A stretch of DNA of 64,000 bases from Rallus limicola (Eukaryota > Chordata > Aves > Gruiformes > Rallidae), in assembly GCA_022605955.1 (NCBI GenBank), contig JAKCOZ010000004.1, positions 65,222,229 through 65,286,228 on the forward strand, given 5' to 3'. Positions within the stretch are counted from its first letter, which is position 1. The number at the start of each line of letters is the position of its first letter. Below, piece after piece: positions 1 through 12,627 of this stretch. Below the pieces are notes generated by a model that was given only the letters and a program-made list of their open reading frames with translations, searched no databases and had not been told where the DNA came from. The position numbers were made by a program, and so were the translations under genes.

Positions 1-3000
1 TACAACTGTAGTATTTAATTTATCTTGCTTACAAATATGGTTCATTTTCAGCTGAAGTGTTCTGCCTCCTCTTCCCCCCATGCTTTCTCACTCTAGTTTT
101 CATGCAATTTAAATGAGAGACTCAAGAACTGATTTCTTGATTAGCTTTTGCAAAAGCTGTATTCATTTTTGCATTGCTCACTGCCAGTTCAGGGAGGGAA
201 CAAAAACAAATAAATATGTACCTCTCATTAAAGCTAAAAATAATTTAGATCTATTTGCAGTTGAGTTGGCTATTCTCATTTACAGAGTTACAGGCATTCC
301 ATCACTCATCCAAAACTATTTGGATATTTGTTTACCATGAATTGCTTGTCTTTCCTGTTCATTGGAATTGCAAGGTTCTGTGAAGGGTTTTATGATATCT
401 AATCAAACATCTTAGGTTAAAAAGTATTTACAGATATTATACTCCTATGATACCTTTGGACACGGTTATTAGAATCATCTGTGGACAGAAAGCTCCCCCA
501 TAAAAGGATCATTTATTCCCCAATGACCCCTCAAAACTTAATGGTAGCTTTACTCCTAATGTGTGCACCTCCATTGGTCCTTTGAGGAAAGATACGCTAT
601 GTCTTTGCCACTATACTGAGACATTAGGATCACCACAAGTATAAACTAGCTACCAAATTACTAAAAGTGACTTTTTAAAAATGTAAATACATTTCCATCT
701 GCTTGCTTATGCTAGGTTTTCTTTATCAGTTAAGTATTGTATGCTTTCTCATCACTGGCTGACCATAATTAAGTTGGCATGTAGCAAGCCTGGACTGATT
801 TGAAAGAAAAAATATTTCTCTAGCCAGAAGTAGTTCTCTATAATGACAAATGATGACATTTTCCATTAGATTTCTAAACTGACTTTTCCAAAAGTACCTA
901 TAATTTTTTAATATGAGGTATGTCCTTGTTATGTATTAAATGAGATAAAAATTCCTGCCCATCCATGCTGTCCTTTGCATTTCTAATGCAGACTTAAGTG
1001 AAAACACAGATCTACTGCCTAAAGTAATCACTTTGAAACACATGTGCTCATAAATCATTCTAATGATTTTTCTTTCACTAAGGGATTACACAAATAGCAA
1101 ACCTGTATTTTTCTGACAGCAGTTCCTGAAAAAATGCTAACTTACATACAGCCAGTACAGTCTAAAATGCACAGCACACACAATCCTTTTGTTTCAGAAG
1201 TGTCAATGACTTCTGAAACTAATTTATGCTATTTTAAAAGAGTCCTTTGAGACTATGTAGAACAACTACCCTAGAACTACATTCATTTGACCAAAAGAGC
1301 TAAGAAAACACAGCTAGTAATTAAGTGAACTTCCTTTAAAAACATCCTCTGGGAATTTATAGATCTAGCCATCTGAAAATCCCTGATTTACAGACATCAC
1401 ACATATCTACTGTTCAACTTACATCTGATAGCAAAATGAAAATTATTAGGAGAGACACAGAGTCCAATAGCTCTGCATGGTGTTAGTTTTGAAGGAAGGA
1501 GCAAGGCATGAATATCACAAAAATATCTCTGTCAAGTTAGAGTTGCATGGATTGGTAAGAAGAGATACTACAAGTTTTCCTGTACTATTCATCTTCGTTT
1601 TCCTTCTCACCAACCACTTTGTCTCCACCACTCTTTCCAGTTACCTTCTGCTTAATGCTACTGATTTTCCACTCCAAAATGCCCACCAGTGAACTATAGG
1701 ATGGCTACAAGAAGAGCTGTTAAACATAAATATGCACAGCAAGAATTGAAGAGCAGGTGCAATCAGTAAGATTTTGCTGTAGCAAACCCCTCTGAAAACA
1801 TATTCTAACTTAATACTCTTGCCTTTCTAACTAAGACAATTTTAATTTCAAAATGTATCTCAAAAACTTCAGAATCAAGATGCAGTTGTCCAAAATCCAC
1901 TTGGATTTCTGAAAGCAGAAAACCAAGAGATGCTAAAGAAAGCAAGGTGGTGAGTAGTGACTCAGAGGTTTTGCTTTCTTTCTTTCTTTCTTCAATAAGC
2001 AGGCAAAATGAGTTCACTTTATGAGTAAGATTTTCTTGAATTCCATTGGCCATAATACCACTTTCTGAAAACTGTTAATAAAGTTATCTGTTTAAAGGTT
2101 TCACATAATAAAAAACAAACACCCCCCCCCCCCTACCCACTGGTTTATATCAGCTAAGGACCTGATCCCACATTCTTTCTGTCATTCTGCTAACCAGAAT
2201 ATAAAAGTCTTATATTTCTATGTAGAAATAAAAGTCTTATTTTACTCCTACAAGTATATAAACTAATAAAAGCTTCTTAAGACTAAATCATTATTGATAA
2301 AAAATACCAATTGAGAAATGGCTGCATTTAGAATATACCCAAAATCATGTTCTGAGTGGCAATATTGCCTTAACCCTCTCTTTTTTTTTTTTTCAGATAA
2401 AGAAATTATGTCAGTTCACACAAGGAAAAATAAATAAATAAAATTAGTGAGCTAGTAAGCATCCCTTAAAACCACACTTGAAGTATCCCTGAAAGATCCA
2501 AATCAAAGCATCACAAAATATTGAGTTAAATCTCATACAAACAGAAAGACCTCCAAGTATGTAATGAAGTTTAACAAGTCATGTCAAAACAAAAGTGAAG
2601 TAAGTTCCTTAAGAGAAGAGTTCTCTGTATTTTGCACTTCCCTACATAACTGGAATGGTGTTTGTTTTGATAAGAGACCTGATCCCAGGCAAACTTTGGA
2701 GTCAAACCATGCAGATGCCCCGTATTTCTACATGATTCTCCAGCTGCATTACAATGTCCTTTAGAAGATTCCCCACAAAGGTTGTTGCAATTGCTGATGT
2801 ATCCTCAGTTCCCTCAGAGCTGTAAGGCGCTGCCTGCAGTATCTGCTAACACCTCTCATACCTATTATACAAGAAAATACATGGAAATTCTTTATCACTC
2901 TCAGAGTTTTAAGCTACATCAAAAAAAGATCATGGTATACCAGCGCCATGAGCACTGTGACATAACTGTAAAATGGCACTATAGAGATCCTAAGGCATCT

Positions 3001-3412
3001 ATCTTCTTTGACTGAACTGGGCTCATCTTTAGAGATGGAGCTGTTTCTCTTACTTCTTGGGAGAAGAAATCACTTAATCCTGTCCTATTGAGCCCTAAAT
3101 TTCCATCACTTTTATAGTGCATACATCTAAGATCAACTGAATTTGCTTGGTTAGCATTTTTACTATCATGGAAACACATAATACCTTTGCATTTCTCTGA
3201 GAGAATTTCCACAAATGCTTCACATATAGGTGACAGAAGATAAATAGCTAAAAACTGTGCCTGATATGGGCTTACCTCCAGAATCACAGCAATGCCTATT
3301 CTTCCTACCTCCAACTCACCAGGCTCAGATCTAGCAGAAATAAAACTATTATTGAGCTGGCATGTGAAATATAATGTCCTGGTTCTGGCAAGGCCAGAAT
3401 TAGCCTCCCCGA
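1..3412. other. AT-rich unique sequence, no gene seen
   Basis: No open frame here has a recognisable domain, and none is long enough to stand out from chance. The stretch holds homopolymer and low-complexity runs (poly-C at about 2122-2133, poly-T at about 2383-2394) and no repeat family that I recognise. It is best read as intergenic or intronic host DNA. Confidence 0.6.
2122..2133. repeat. Poly-C homopolymer
   Basis: Twelve consecutive C residues follow an A-rich stretch. This is a simple repeat and likely variable in length between individuals or assemblies. Confidence 0.8.
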
Positions 3413-3930
3413 GTAGAATCATAGAATCACAGGGGCTGGAAGGGACCTCCAGAGATCATAGGGTCCAACCCCCCTGCCAAAGCAGCTCCCTAGATCATAT
3501 TGCACAGACAGGCGTCCAGAGAGGTCTCGAATATCTCTGGAGAAGGAGACTTCACCACCTCCCTGGGCAGCCTATTCCAGTGCTCTGTCACCCTCACTGT
3601 GTAAAAGTTCTTCCACATGTTGGTGCAGAACTTCCTGTGCTCCAACTTGCAGCCATTGCCCCTTGTCCTGTCTCCACAGACCATTGAAAAGGGGCTGGCC
3701 AATTCCCCCTGCATCCCATGCTTAAGATATTTATAAACATTAATTAGGTCGCCCCTTAGTCTTCTTTTCTCAAGGCTAAACAGTTCCAGCGCACTCAGCC
3801 TTTCCTCATAGGGGAGATGCTCCAGGCCTTTAATCATCTTCATAGCCCTCCTCTAGACTCTCTCAAGAAGATCCCTGTATCTTTTATACCAGGGAGCACA
3901 GAACTGGACACAATACTCCAGATGAGTCCT
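3413..3930 (-). mobile_element. CR1 LINE, 5'-truncated 3' end
   Basis: On the minus strand this is the last ~500 bp of a CR1 retrotransposon. The + strand opens with the inverted CR1 tail (AGAATCATAGAATCACAG) followed by the conserved GGCTGGAAGGGACCTC block. The minus-strand frame 3843-3490 encodes the C-terminal end of the CR1 ORF2 protein (reverse transcriptase side), with the family-typical [12 protein letters not shown] and [10 protein letters not shown] strings and the WNRLPREVV motif near the end. The frame stays open for about 117 codons, so this copy is moderately young. It lacks the endonuclease and the RT catalytic core, so it cannot be functional. The 5' truncation point near 3930 is followed by a short GAGCTGAGGT-like duplication in the flank. 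Confidence 0.93.
3490..3843 (-). pseudogene. CR1 ORF2 C-terminal remnant
   Basis: About 117 codons remain open at the 3' end of the CR1 copy. The stretch corresponds to the region after the reverse transcriptase palm and ends at the native ORF2 stop. It holds the [21 protein letters not shown] and CGDRTRGNG strings seen in the other CR1 copies of this window. There is no catalytic FADD motif, because truncation removed it. This is a dead fragment, not a host gene. Confidence 0.85.
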
Positions 3931-5065
3931 GGAGTGAGCTGAGGTGAGCTGAGTCAGCCAGGGCTGTTTTCTACACCATCTGACATCACTCCCCCATAAA
4001 GCTGCAAATGTCCTGGACAGAACAAGGAATAATCATACAAAGGTATCTTGTGCCACTGTGCACCTAACTCGGCTAAGTTACAGTTTCACGTATAGTTTTC
4101 CATGTTGTGGGACCAGACAGGTTACAATATCCAAATTATTGACTCACATTTACAGAATCTTGAAGGAAGATAATGTAATAGTGCTCAAATGAAGCATCCT
4201 AATGTAGCATTGTATGAAATCCTCTACTGAGAAACATAACCACAGTAGATTTCACTAACTCCAAATTTTAAGTATCTCTCTTCTGGTCCATCCTTGTTTC
4301 CAAATCCCAGCAGCTGTATTCCTACAGTTTCATAGGGTTTTTTGGTGTTTTAACAGTCTTGACAACAATTGTCATAGACAACAATAATAGCCCCAGAGGG
4401 AACTACCCCCTACCTCACTTGTGGCAGTTAAGCCAAAAATCTGTTGTAAGAAGCATACTAAATTGCCACCTTTCACAGTCAAGTATTAAACTATAAGTAA
4501 TGACAACTTAGTTTAATACTCCCAGCTGTGAACTGCTCCAGCTAAAGGCTTGACACATGATCTTCCATACTTTTTCTGTTACAGGGACAGTAACTTCAGG
4601 TAGATGAGAAGAGATGAAGAGCTATTAGATAGAGATATCAGTCAAGTTTCATGCAAGACCAGAGCTCATAACTTAAAAGTCTTATTTTCATACCTAAAGA
4701 AGGAATGCTCTTGGTTTTGTTACAAAGTACACATCTGTGATTAGGTACAAGGCATATGTCTTTAACTGTGTATCTCAGGTTTCTAAACTTCATGTTATAT
4801 GCTACCTAAACTTGGAAAGATCTGCTTGAGAAATATATAGCAGTTTGCTCAAGGATCTCAAAGTGATTTAAAAATGCACCTGCCAGTCTCTGGTTTAGAC
4901 TGTGCGCTCATATATAAAGAATTAGATCACACTATTTGGCATGGGAAAAATAAATAGAAATTCAGAATTGGCATTTTTTGACCATTGTTTGGGGAAGGAT
5001 AAAAAAGAAAAAAAAAAAAAAAAGGAAGGTTTAAGATTCTTTTCTGCAGTAAATGAAATAACATT
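3931..5065. other. AT-rich unique sequence, no gene seen
   Basis: No coding signal or recognised repeat apart from a poly-A run near 5008-5023 just upstream of the LTR remnant. Confidence 0.55.
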
Positions 5066-5164
5066 TGTCCTGTTGAGATAGAGTTCATTTTCTTCATAGT
5101 AGCTAGTATAGGCATAGGATATAGGATTTCTGCTGAAAACAGTGATGATAATATGAAGATTTTT

Positions 5165-5201
<37 letters not shown>

Positions 5202-5272
5202 ATATACAGACATTTTAGTTATTGCTGAGCAGTCTGTGGGGATTAATTGCTGTCTGGGGCTAAACCATGACA
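5066..5272 (+). mobile_element. ERV-L-type solo LTR, internally deleted
   Basis: The left end (TGTCCTGTTGAGATAGAGTT then CATTTTCTTCATAGTAGCTAG) matches the 5' end of the ERV-L-type LTRs at 22533 and 55222. The right end (GCTGTCTGGGGCTAAACC followed by ATGACA) matches their 3' end (CCACGACA at 55809). The middle of the LTR, including the expected polyadenylation region, is missing, so only about 207 bp remain instead of about 570-650. A TA/TG microsatellite lies inside. I see no clear flanking 5-bp duplication. Old and non-functional. Confidence 0.75.
5165..5204. repeat. (TA)n(TG)n microsatellite
   Basis: A run of TA dinucleotides passes into about nine TG dinucleotides and back to TATATA. 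It lies inside the decayed LTR, so it expanded after that insertion or from a TA-rich seed within it. Confidence 0.9.
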
Positions 5273-6212
5273 CTTGTCTAAAACTACTGAGAAAGGGAGG
5301 TGTAGTTTTTCCAGTCTTTTCTCAGTGGATCATATATTTTCTTTCAACCTTTCTTTCTCAGTATTACCAGAAATAAATCCAAGAAGCATTCTTCCATGTC
5401 TTGTATCTTTTTATCAGTTTGTTTTAAACCAAAATCACAGCACTTTGGTGCAGGACTATGTAGGTCACAGTGGCATTTTTACTCTATGGACATACTGTTC
5501 TTTTAATGAGATGTTTTCACTTGATCAGTTGTCAGGGAAGAATTGTGCCTGTTGCTGAAATAGCATGACTAAATGAATGCAGCTATGACAGTAGCTAAAG
5601 TTAGTCCTAGTTTCACTCATTGATAAGGTACTAATCTTTTCTTATGCAAAAAAGGAAAACACACTGATGTTAACAAGCAAGACTAACAGAAGCGCTGTTA
5701 ATCAATCTGTATTTTTATATAGGCACAGCAGGCTTAAGATTTTAATGCAAATTATCTGTTAACAAGAGTTTAATAACCTAATTTTATATGCTAATGTGAA
5801 GGCCATGAATATTTGTTCTAAGGAATACTTGGACTATCGGTGATGGCTTCCCATCAGCATTGCTGTTTTAAAAATTTCATGGGAAAGGTTTTTTATGATC
5901 TCTGCCTACATCTATGGCTTTTTACAAGACTCTGAGCTTTGTGAAGCTGAATGCAGCAGTAAGTAGGACAACAATAAAGCCAACAGCAAATTGCAAGATG
6001 TGAATAGAAAATAAATGGTGCTTGTAGCTTTGAGTTGCATCACCTGAAGATAAAAGAGATATGTATATAAGAAGAATTTGGTATTTGGGATATGGGTGAG
6101 GAGAAATTCAAGGAATGAGGGCTCTAGAGGGATTTGATGAAAAGCAGGGGTCAGAAAAGTATGTGAAGGAAGTTCAAGGGTGAAAAAAAAATGTTACCAA
6201 AAGTCAGAGCAT
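5273..6212. other. Unique sequence, no gene seen
   Basis: No domain-bearing frame. The part around 5690-5880 is rich in homeodomain/POU-like words (for example TTAATGCAAATTA near 5742) and lacks repeat signatures. It could be a conserved non-coding element, but this cannot be judged from one genome. Confidence 0.45.
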
Positions 6213-6320
6213 CAAAGAATCACATAGAATGGATAGGGCTGGAAGCAACCTTAAAGATCAAGTTCCAAACCCATGAGCAGTCCACTGACTAAATCCTGGT
6301 TTGGAGGCAGAGTCACAACA
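6213..6320 (-). mobile_element. CR1 3'-end fragment
   Basis: The + strand shows CAAAGAATCACATAGAAT, then GGGCTGGAAGCAACCTTAAAGATCA and CCACTGACTAAATCC. This is the inverted 3' tail of a CR1 of the subfamily with the AAAGATCA variant. Only about 100 bp remain and divergence is considerable. Confidence 0.75.
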
Positions 6321-8654
6321 TAATTTCTTACCGTATTTCAGTTGCCATAAATACTTGTCCTTGTCCTGGTGATGCACTTCAATCACACTACAGTTACAAC
6401 CTCACAGAGGATCACAGAAATTATTAAAATGCGTTTTCCGAAGTACTTGACTGTTGTCAAACTTTATGGTAGTGACAAAAAATGGGTCAAATCACTGCGA
6501 GGCCTAAAACTCTGTTAAGCCAGGCTCAAGTTTTGCATCACAAGGAATAAGAATTGAAGTTGTGAGCTTAAGTTGGAGGTGAAACAAACATGTTTGTAAC
6601 TTTTTATACCCAGAGAGAATGAGCAATAATTCTTATTGGGTAAAGTGCATGTCTTGAAGAGGACTGCTCCCTTTTGCCTTTCCTCTATCATGCTAAAATT
6701 GATCACACTAGTTTTTATGTTCGAAGAAAATTAAGTTGGGGGTTTTTTTTTGATCTAACACTTATTTTTGGTTTATGACCATACGGTTTCACCTTTTTTT
6801 CCCAAAGTCCTGTATCTCAGATAAAGGCTCACTCAATAACTTTGAAATTGTGGAAAGATATTTCTGTGAGAGAGAGCTGATACCATGCATTCAGATAAGA
6901 CTTCTACTGAGGAATTAAAATCAGCCTTCTAATAATAAAGCATCACTTTTTTCCTAGTAGCATTACATTTATGGAGTAATATGGGGCATTAAATCTGTTT
7001 AACAGACAAAAACCTGCAAGTAACAGCTAAGACTTTGACTGACTAATCAGAGGTCATGTATTTCAATGGTCAGGTGAGCATATAACCCAACAAGTTATGC
7101 AAAGTCAAGAACAATCCAGAGGAATAATGAAAAACTTAACAGAGACCTGGTATGACTAGATGTTTTTTGGCACTTAACTGCACATGAATTGTTAAATAAA
7201 TTGCTTATTGCCGCGAAAGAGCTCCATCTTTTTTATCAGATCACATAAGTCTAAACTACTGTCCAAGGATGACAATTTTTATTCTCCATTTAACATTAAA
7301 ACTTATTTTAAATAAATGTCTATTTTCTTTATATATCCTTCAAGATCTTCACAGAATTAATGGAGAGAGAATTATACACCCTTAGTCTGTAACGAACTTA
7401 ATTTTTTTCCAAGTGTAACATTGGCTAATTCACGGGTGCCTCATTTTTAGGAGTTGTCATAGCCCCCAGCAATCTTTGGAAGGAAAAAGAGATGGAAACA
7501 AAAAATAGTTGTTACTGAAGTTGTAAACTACAGATATTTTTTTTTCTTTCTTATAAGCTCCATATATTTTATCTTGTTTTATAGAAGGATACACATGCAG
7601 ATACCCATGAACTACAACTGCAGAATAGGCTAAAGGTCAGTGATTATACTATTACCCAGGGCTTCCTGAAAAAGAAATGTTGTTTTAAAAAATCACTGAA
7701 CATGGTCCTTGTCCACACTTGCACTATAATCACTGCAGCAGCAGGTGGCTGCAGCTGTGGTGAAGAGTCACTGTCAGCATTAGATATTTTCGTTGCATTA
7801 GACAAGATGAGAAAGGGCCTCCATGGAAGAGAAAGTTAATAAAGGAGAAACTTAAAACATAAAAAAACCCTAGCACAGTCATTTGCAATAAACATCGTTA
7901 TTTGAAGAGAAGCGGAGCTCTATTGTGTTGTAAATATAATAAAATGCTTCCAGCTCATGTGAATCACTTGTTAATGGGACTATTGTGCCATTGTAAATTA
8001 CTGTAAAGTAACATTATCACATGCATCACCCAAGCCATTTTCTAACCATTCATCAACATTAACTGTCATTGTGGAAAGACAGTTTCCTGTGTTTGGAAGC
8101 TGCAGTCATAGATATATACAAAAAATCAAGAATTTCAGTCACAGATCAATTCAGTTCAGATGTTTATTGTGTACCTCCTTGTCTCTACAGCATTGTTTGA
8201 ACTGAAATTATGTCCTGAATGATGAACCAGAAATAAAACAATAGAGCAGACTAAGCCAAAGATGTGTAATAGCTAGAATTATTGCACTCAAGAAAAGTAT
8301 GATGCAGCTAGTTGTCTCTTTGAAACATTCCTGAAATTTCTAAGCTAAATTCTACTCAAACATTTGTAAGGAGATGGAAATACATGTAGGTGGATAAAGG
8401 ACAAGGGAGTTTTCATAGAAGATAATCTTGTATTTGTTTTTAATTGTGAATTATGAAAAAAAATTAAAAATGAATACATGTTTAGTTACAAACATATGAG
8501 CACTAGAGATGCCCTCCCCAGATCACACGGGTAGTCTGATCTATCTAGCTGAATGACTACAGGAGATGTTATTAGTGAAAAGCAGATAAACCTGACCACC
8601 CTTCGAGGTCCTCAAAATGGACATTCCCCTGGGACCCCCAATGTAGATTATAAT
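6321..8654. other. AT-rich unique sequence, no gene seen
   Basis: No supported gene or recognised repeat. The stretch 7870-8080 is repeat-free with moderate complexity and mixed AT-rich words, and could be conserved non-coding DNA. That is a guess without alignments. Confidence 0.5.
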
Positions 8655-8912
8655 TCTTGGGAGGTACATCACTTTCTCATCCTTCTGTATCTATTTATAG
8701 TCCCTGAATTTGTATAATCTCTTTTTGTATCTGTTGATATTGTCAGTCTCTATGATTTTCTGACTTAATAAATTCCAGCATTTCACCTCTTGCTGTTGAA
8801 AAAATAACAAAAACTTTTTCAAACTGATCTAATAGGCTAGTTATAGTACAACAGTGTTTTGTGGTAATAATTCTGCATTTGCCTTATCCATCACCTTCAT
8901 AGTTTTACAAAA
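8655..8912 (-). mobile_element. Ancient CR1/L3-like LINE fragment
   Basis: Read on the minus strand, this resembles the C-terminal end of an old CR1-superfamily ORF2. The + strand carries diverged versions of the conserved blocks 'AATTTGT(c/a)TAATCTCTTTTTG', 'AATTCCA(c/g)...', a run of A/G-rich spacer, and a later 'AACTGATCTAATAGGCTAG' block, in the family order. Several substitutions and indels break all frames, so it is much older than the CR1 copies at 3413 or 39778. Subfamily assignment needs a consensus search. Confidence 0.55.
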
Positions 8913-11900
8913 CTTTTACAAACAAGAACTTTAAATTACATTTGGATTTGGGCTAGGTAATATTTATAACCATTCTGGACAAGTGTAGTTAGCAATGAGA
9001 TTGGTGTGCACATGGCAGCTAGCCAAAGTCAACCCACCATATACATACTCATACCTCTGGAAATAAACTGAATTCTGTCTGGATATATGCTGCAACTCCC
9101 TGTCTAAATATTTTCCCATGGGCAGCATACACCTTTGACCATGACATCTCCCAGAACTAGGTGTTTGATTATTTGAATACATATCAGGAATGGCAATCAA
9201 TGTTGTTTCCTGTATCTGATAGGAAAGAGTCTGCTATCATTTATATGGATTTCTCAGACATATTTTCACAGAATTAGCAGCCTAGAAAAAACAGGATGTT
9301 AAAAGCTTTAAAAGGGTTCCCTTTTCCTATTTTTTTGTCACATGGAATTGAAGGAGAAGAAACAGACTGAGCATTAAATAACCTTACAAAATAAATTTTT
9401 GTATTTTTAAATTCTTGGCAACATGTAATTTTTAGAAAGGGCCATTCTTAAAATTGTGTAATTCTTTATTTATTCCTTCCTCTTCATACCTGCACTCCTA
9501 AAATGCTAAAGTCAAGCTTTAAATCTGAGAGTACATATTCTGATCCCAAAGTAAAAATTCTGCACAGCTATAAATGCACATTTTAAATACAAAACAGATA
9601 TTACTTAATGAGATATTTTCTGTTCATATAAATTGAATTTATTTTCAGCTGTGATACATCTTAAGTTTTCTGTATGTTACCATTTCTGATTAGTGGAGCT
9701 TGCATCTTCCAGAGAAGGAATTCCTGGGGCTCTTTTTCAAATGAACCTCGAGAAGGTACGAGGTCAGTGCTATGTTATGTAGCATCATTTTTCAGCAAGA
9801 TTAAGTTCTACAGTTGTAGACTCAGTCTGGGCTATAAAAGCATCATTTTAGGTTTCAGTTGTTAAAGAATGTTATACTGTGTAACTGTTACAAAAGATGA
9901 GGGTAAGCAGCAAAACCTATTTTTAATCAATTACTGTTGCCTGCTGACATTTCATTTAAAGGAAGTTACTTTTTTAGGTGAACATGAAACAATTTTCACG
10001 GAAAACTGGGATGACTAGAAAAACTCAGATGCAGTAAGAAGAGGGTAAGTGAAATTACCTTGGAAAATGAATGGACTTTAAAGAAAATAATACAATAATT
10101 CATTCACATGGACAGCCTTAGAACTAAAGGATTCATGCAATTATTTCAAAAATTAATCATATGTATTCTGAGCAGATTCAAGGAAATTTTGTAGCATAAA
10201 TTTGAAGAGTGGCTTCACCAAACCAGTTGTTATGTTTCTTTTCAGCAACAGTTTTAGCCTTTTAAAACTGTGTCAATATAGGTTCTGTTTTTCATATTAT
10301 ACAGAATGCAACATATTTCAGTCACTCTTCTATATGAAATTGCAAGGTGAATTGCAAATACATTTTGAAAATGCCATTTCCTTAATGATACCTTCACAAA
10401 ACCTCAGTGTGCATTGGATAGACTGCAAATTTAGGCTATAATTATGCTAGTAAAATAGTGCCATGGAATGTTCCCAGGCACTGGAAAATTGTCATATAAC
10501 CTGTAAAACTGTTAGAATGGTCACTAACAGAGTTTTAACCTGTAACAAATATCAGCCTCTCAGACAAATTTTGGACATCATCTTTGATTTTACTAAGTGC
10601 AAGTAGTTACCAATAGACAGGTCAGGTGCATCATGCAGGTTGTCCTGTCAGTCAGGCTCAATACACAATCACTGAATGGTCCTGTGAGTTTGGCATTATA
10701 ATTTTCCAGCATAAATATAGTCATCACTGGAAAGACTTTTAAATTATTTTATAATATTAATCAATTTCAATGACAATTAGATATCCAAGCATTTTTCCAA
10801 ATGTGCAAGAGCCTTCCATCATTTCAGAAGCATTCCAAATGTGGGTTGCTTGGGGTTTTTTTTTCTGTAAGAGTCAGTTAAAATGCCAATGCACTGTGAA
10901 AGACTGACAAAAAAGTAAGATTTTTTTTTTTAAATAAAGCAGCACAATCCCGTAGAGTATTTTGCTCACAGCCACCCTATCTTGCTGTGTGAACAGCTTT
11001 TCAGACTCATATACTGAAAGCATTCTTACATCTGCCTCTGCAGCATCTTATCTTTTACATTTACTGAGACAGCATGCTGGAAAATATGGATTGTCATTTT
11101 GATCCCCAAAAATGCCTATGTTTCTTCTATGAGTTCTACATTTAGTGTAACATTCATATTAGTCCAAAACTGGGATCTTGGGGTATTCACCTCTTAACAT
11201 TCACATTTTGTTTGTACTGATGCCATTTGAAAACTGCAAACATTTTTCAAGAAATAAACAATTAGGAAATAAATCTTACTAAAGATACACACCGACTCAA
11301 TTTTAACAGCTCCACAATAGTGAAGATCATCAAGGAAATTTATGAGCTACAAGTTTCTAAAAGCTACAAAGTAGGTTGTTACACAAGAGACTAAAAATAG
11401 CTGCTATGATTTATCATGTCCTGATTCCTTTGGGGCTGTTAGAATTAATTTAGTAAAATCTATCCTTTTGTGTTTATCTGGCAAACACAACACAAGCTTT
11501 ATTATTTTTTCAATAACTCATGAAAATTGTTATATACTCATTTCATAATTTGCAGCATAAGCCTGTAAACCACACATACTAATGGAGAGTTTTCTAACAA
11601 AAAGGAATATATATATTTTTAATATTACTTTAGGCAAAGAAACACATTTGTAATGCAAACCAGTAAGAGAATAAGCAATTCAGAGCTATGGGAGAATATC
11701 AAGAATGACACTCTCCTTAATGTGTCTCATTACATCCAGATGCTGAAGAATACAATGCTTAATATCATGTACTCATCTCAGGCAATGAAGATTGAAAGCC
11801 TGAGCCTGTAATTCTTGAGGCACAACTTTTATTCTCTGCAAGACTGCAGAGTCAAACCATATGTTTCACTAATGTTTTCTTCTGTAGCTCTATTGTATTT

Positions 11901-12477
11901 TGTTTTGCATATTATGTTATGTCAGTTCTTTATGCTCTGAATGTAGTTTTCTGACTGCTATCCAGCTACAGTTGTCTTTCTGTGCTTAGTAGGTGCTACA
12001 TACATCTGGGATAAGAGGCAGGCATTCTTTGAAAGAAAAATGCTTGATTATTCTTTGGTTCCTCAAAACCAATGAGAGAGAAAAAAAATATCTAATTAAC
12101 ACATCTGTATGCTGGTCTGCGTGACAGACAAAGCAAATATTCTGGCTATGAAAAAGGAAAGTGGAAAGGCCTAGTATTTAAGAGAACTGAGCTGCAATTT
12201 GCTGCCTGCAGGCAAAAGGCAAATACCATGTCATAGATGACAGCTTCCGTTTTCACTTAACTGCTTGTAGTGGATTGATGACAAGTGCTTTACGAAATAA
12301 AGAGAAATTGCACTGATCCTAGATATGTGCACAGTATATCCACACATCTCCTCACAGACATTTAACTGAGTCTGTATGCCCACAGACATTTCTCTCTGCA
12401 GCAGTATGAGTTTAAGCAGTTGTTCTCATCTTTGCCTTACGTTTGTTTCCACACCTGTGACGCTTTTGCAGACGTAA
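8913..12477. other. AT-rich unique sequence, no gene seen
   Basis: No gene, no recognised mobile element, only short homopolymers. Confidence 0.55.
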
Positions 12478-12627
12478 CTGCCTGTAGGGCCACAGAGTGA
12501 ACTGGATCAGCAAATCGATCCAAGTTAAAACAACTGTACTGAAAAATGCAGCTGAGGGTTGGAGGAGGAATTTTCATTCATGATCCAGTTCAAAGATATT
12601 AAGGATGCTGAGTGGCACTACAGGCAG
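12478..12627. repeat. Imperfect 150-bp inverted repeat (hairpin or MITE-like)
   Basis: The outer arm CTGCCTGTAGGGCCAC (12478-12493) is complementary to GTGGCACTACAGGCAG (12612-12627) at 15 of 16 positions. An inner arm GAACTGGATCA (12499-12509) is perfectly complementary to TGATCCAGTTC (12581-12591). The arms are separated by 5 nt on the left and 20 nt on the right, with a ~71-nt centre. The layout suits a small non-autonomous DNA transposon or an old conserved palindromic repeat. I see no convincing target-site duplication at the ends. Confidence 0.7.

Noticed and set aside
3292..3687. Plus-strand 131-codon frame
   Set aside because: It is the antisense of the CR1 end.
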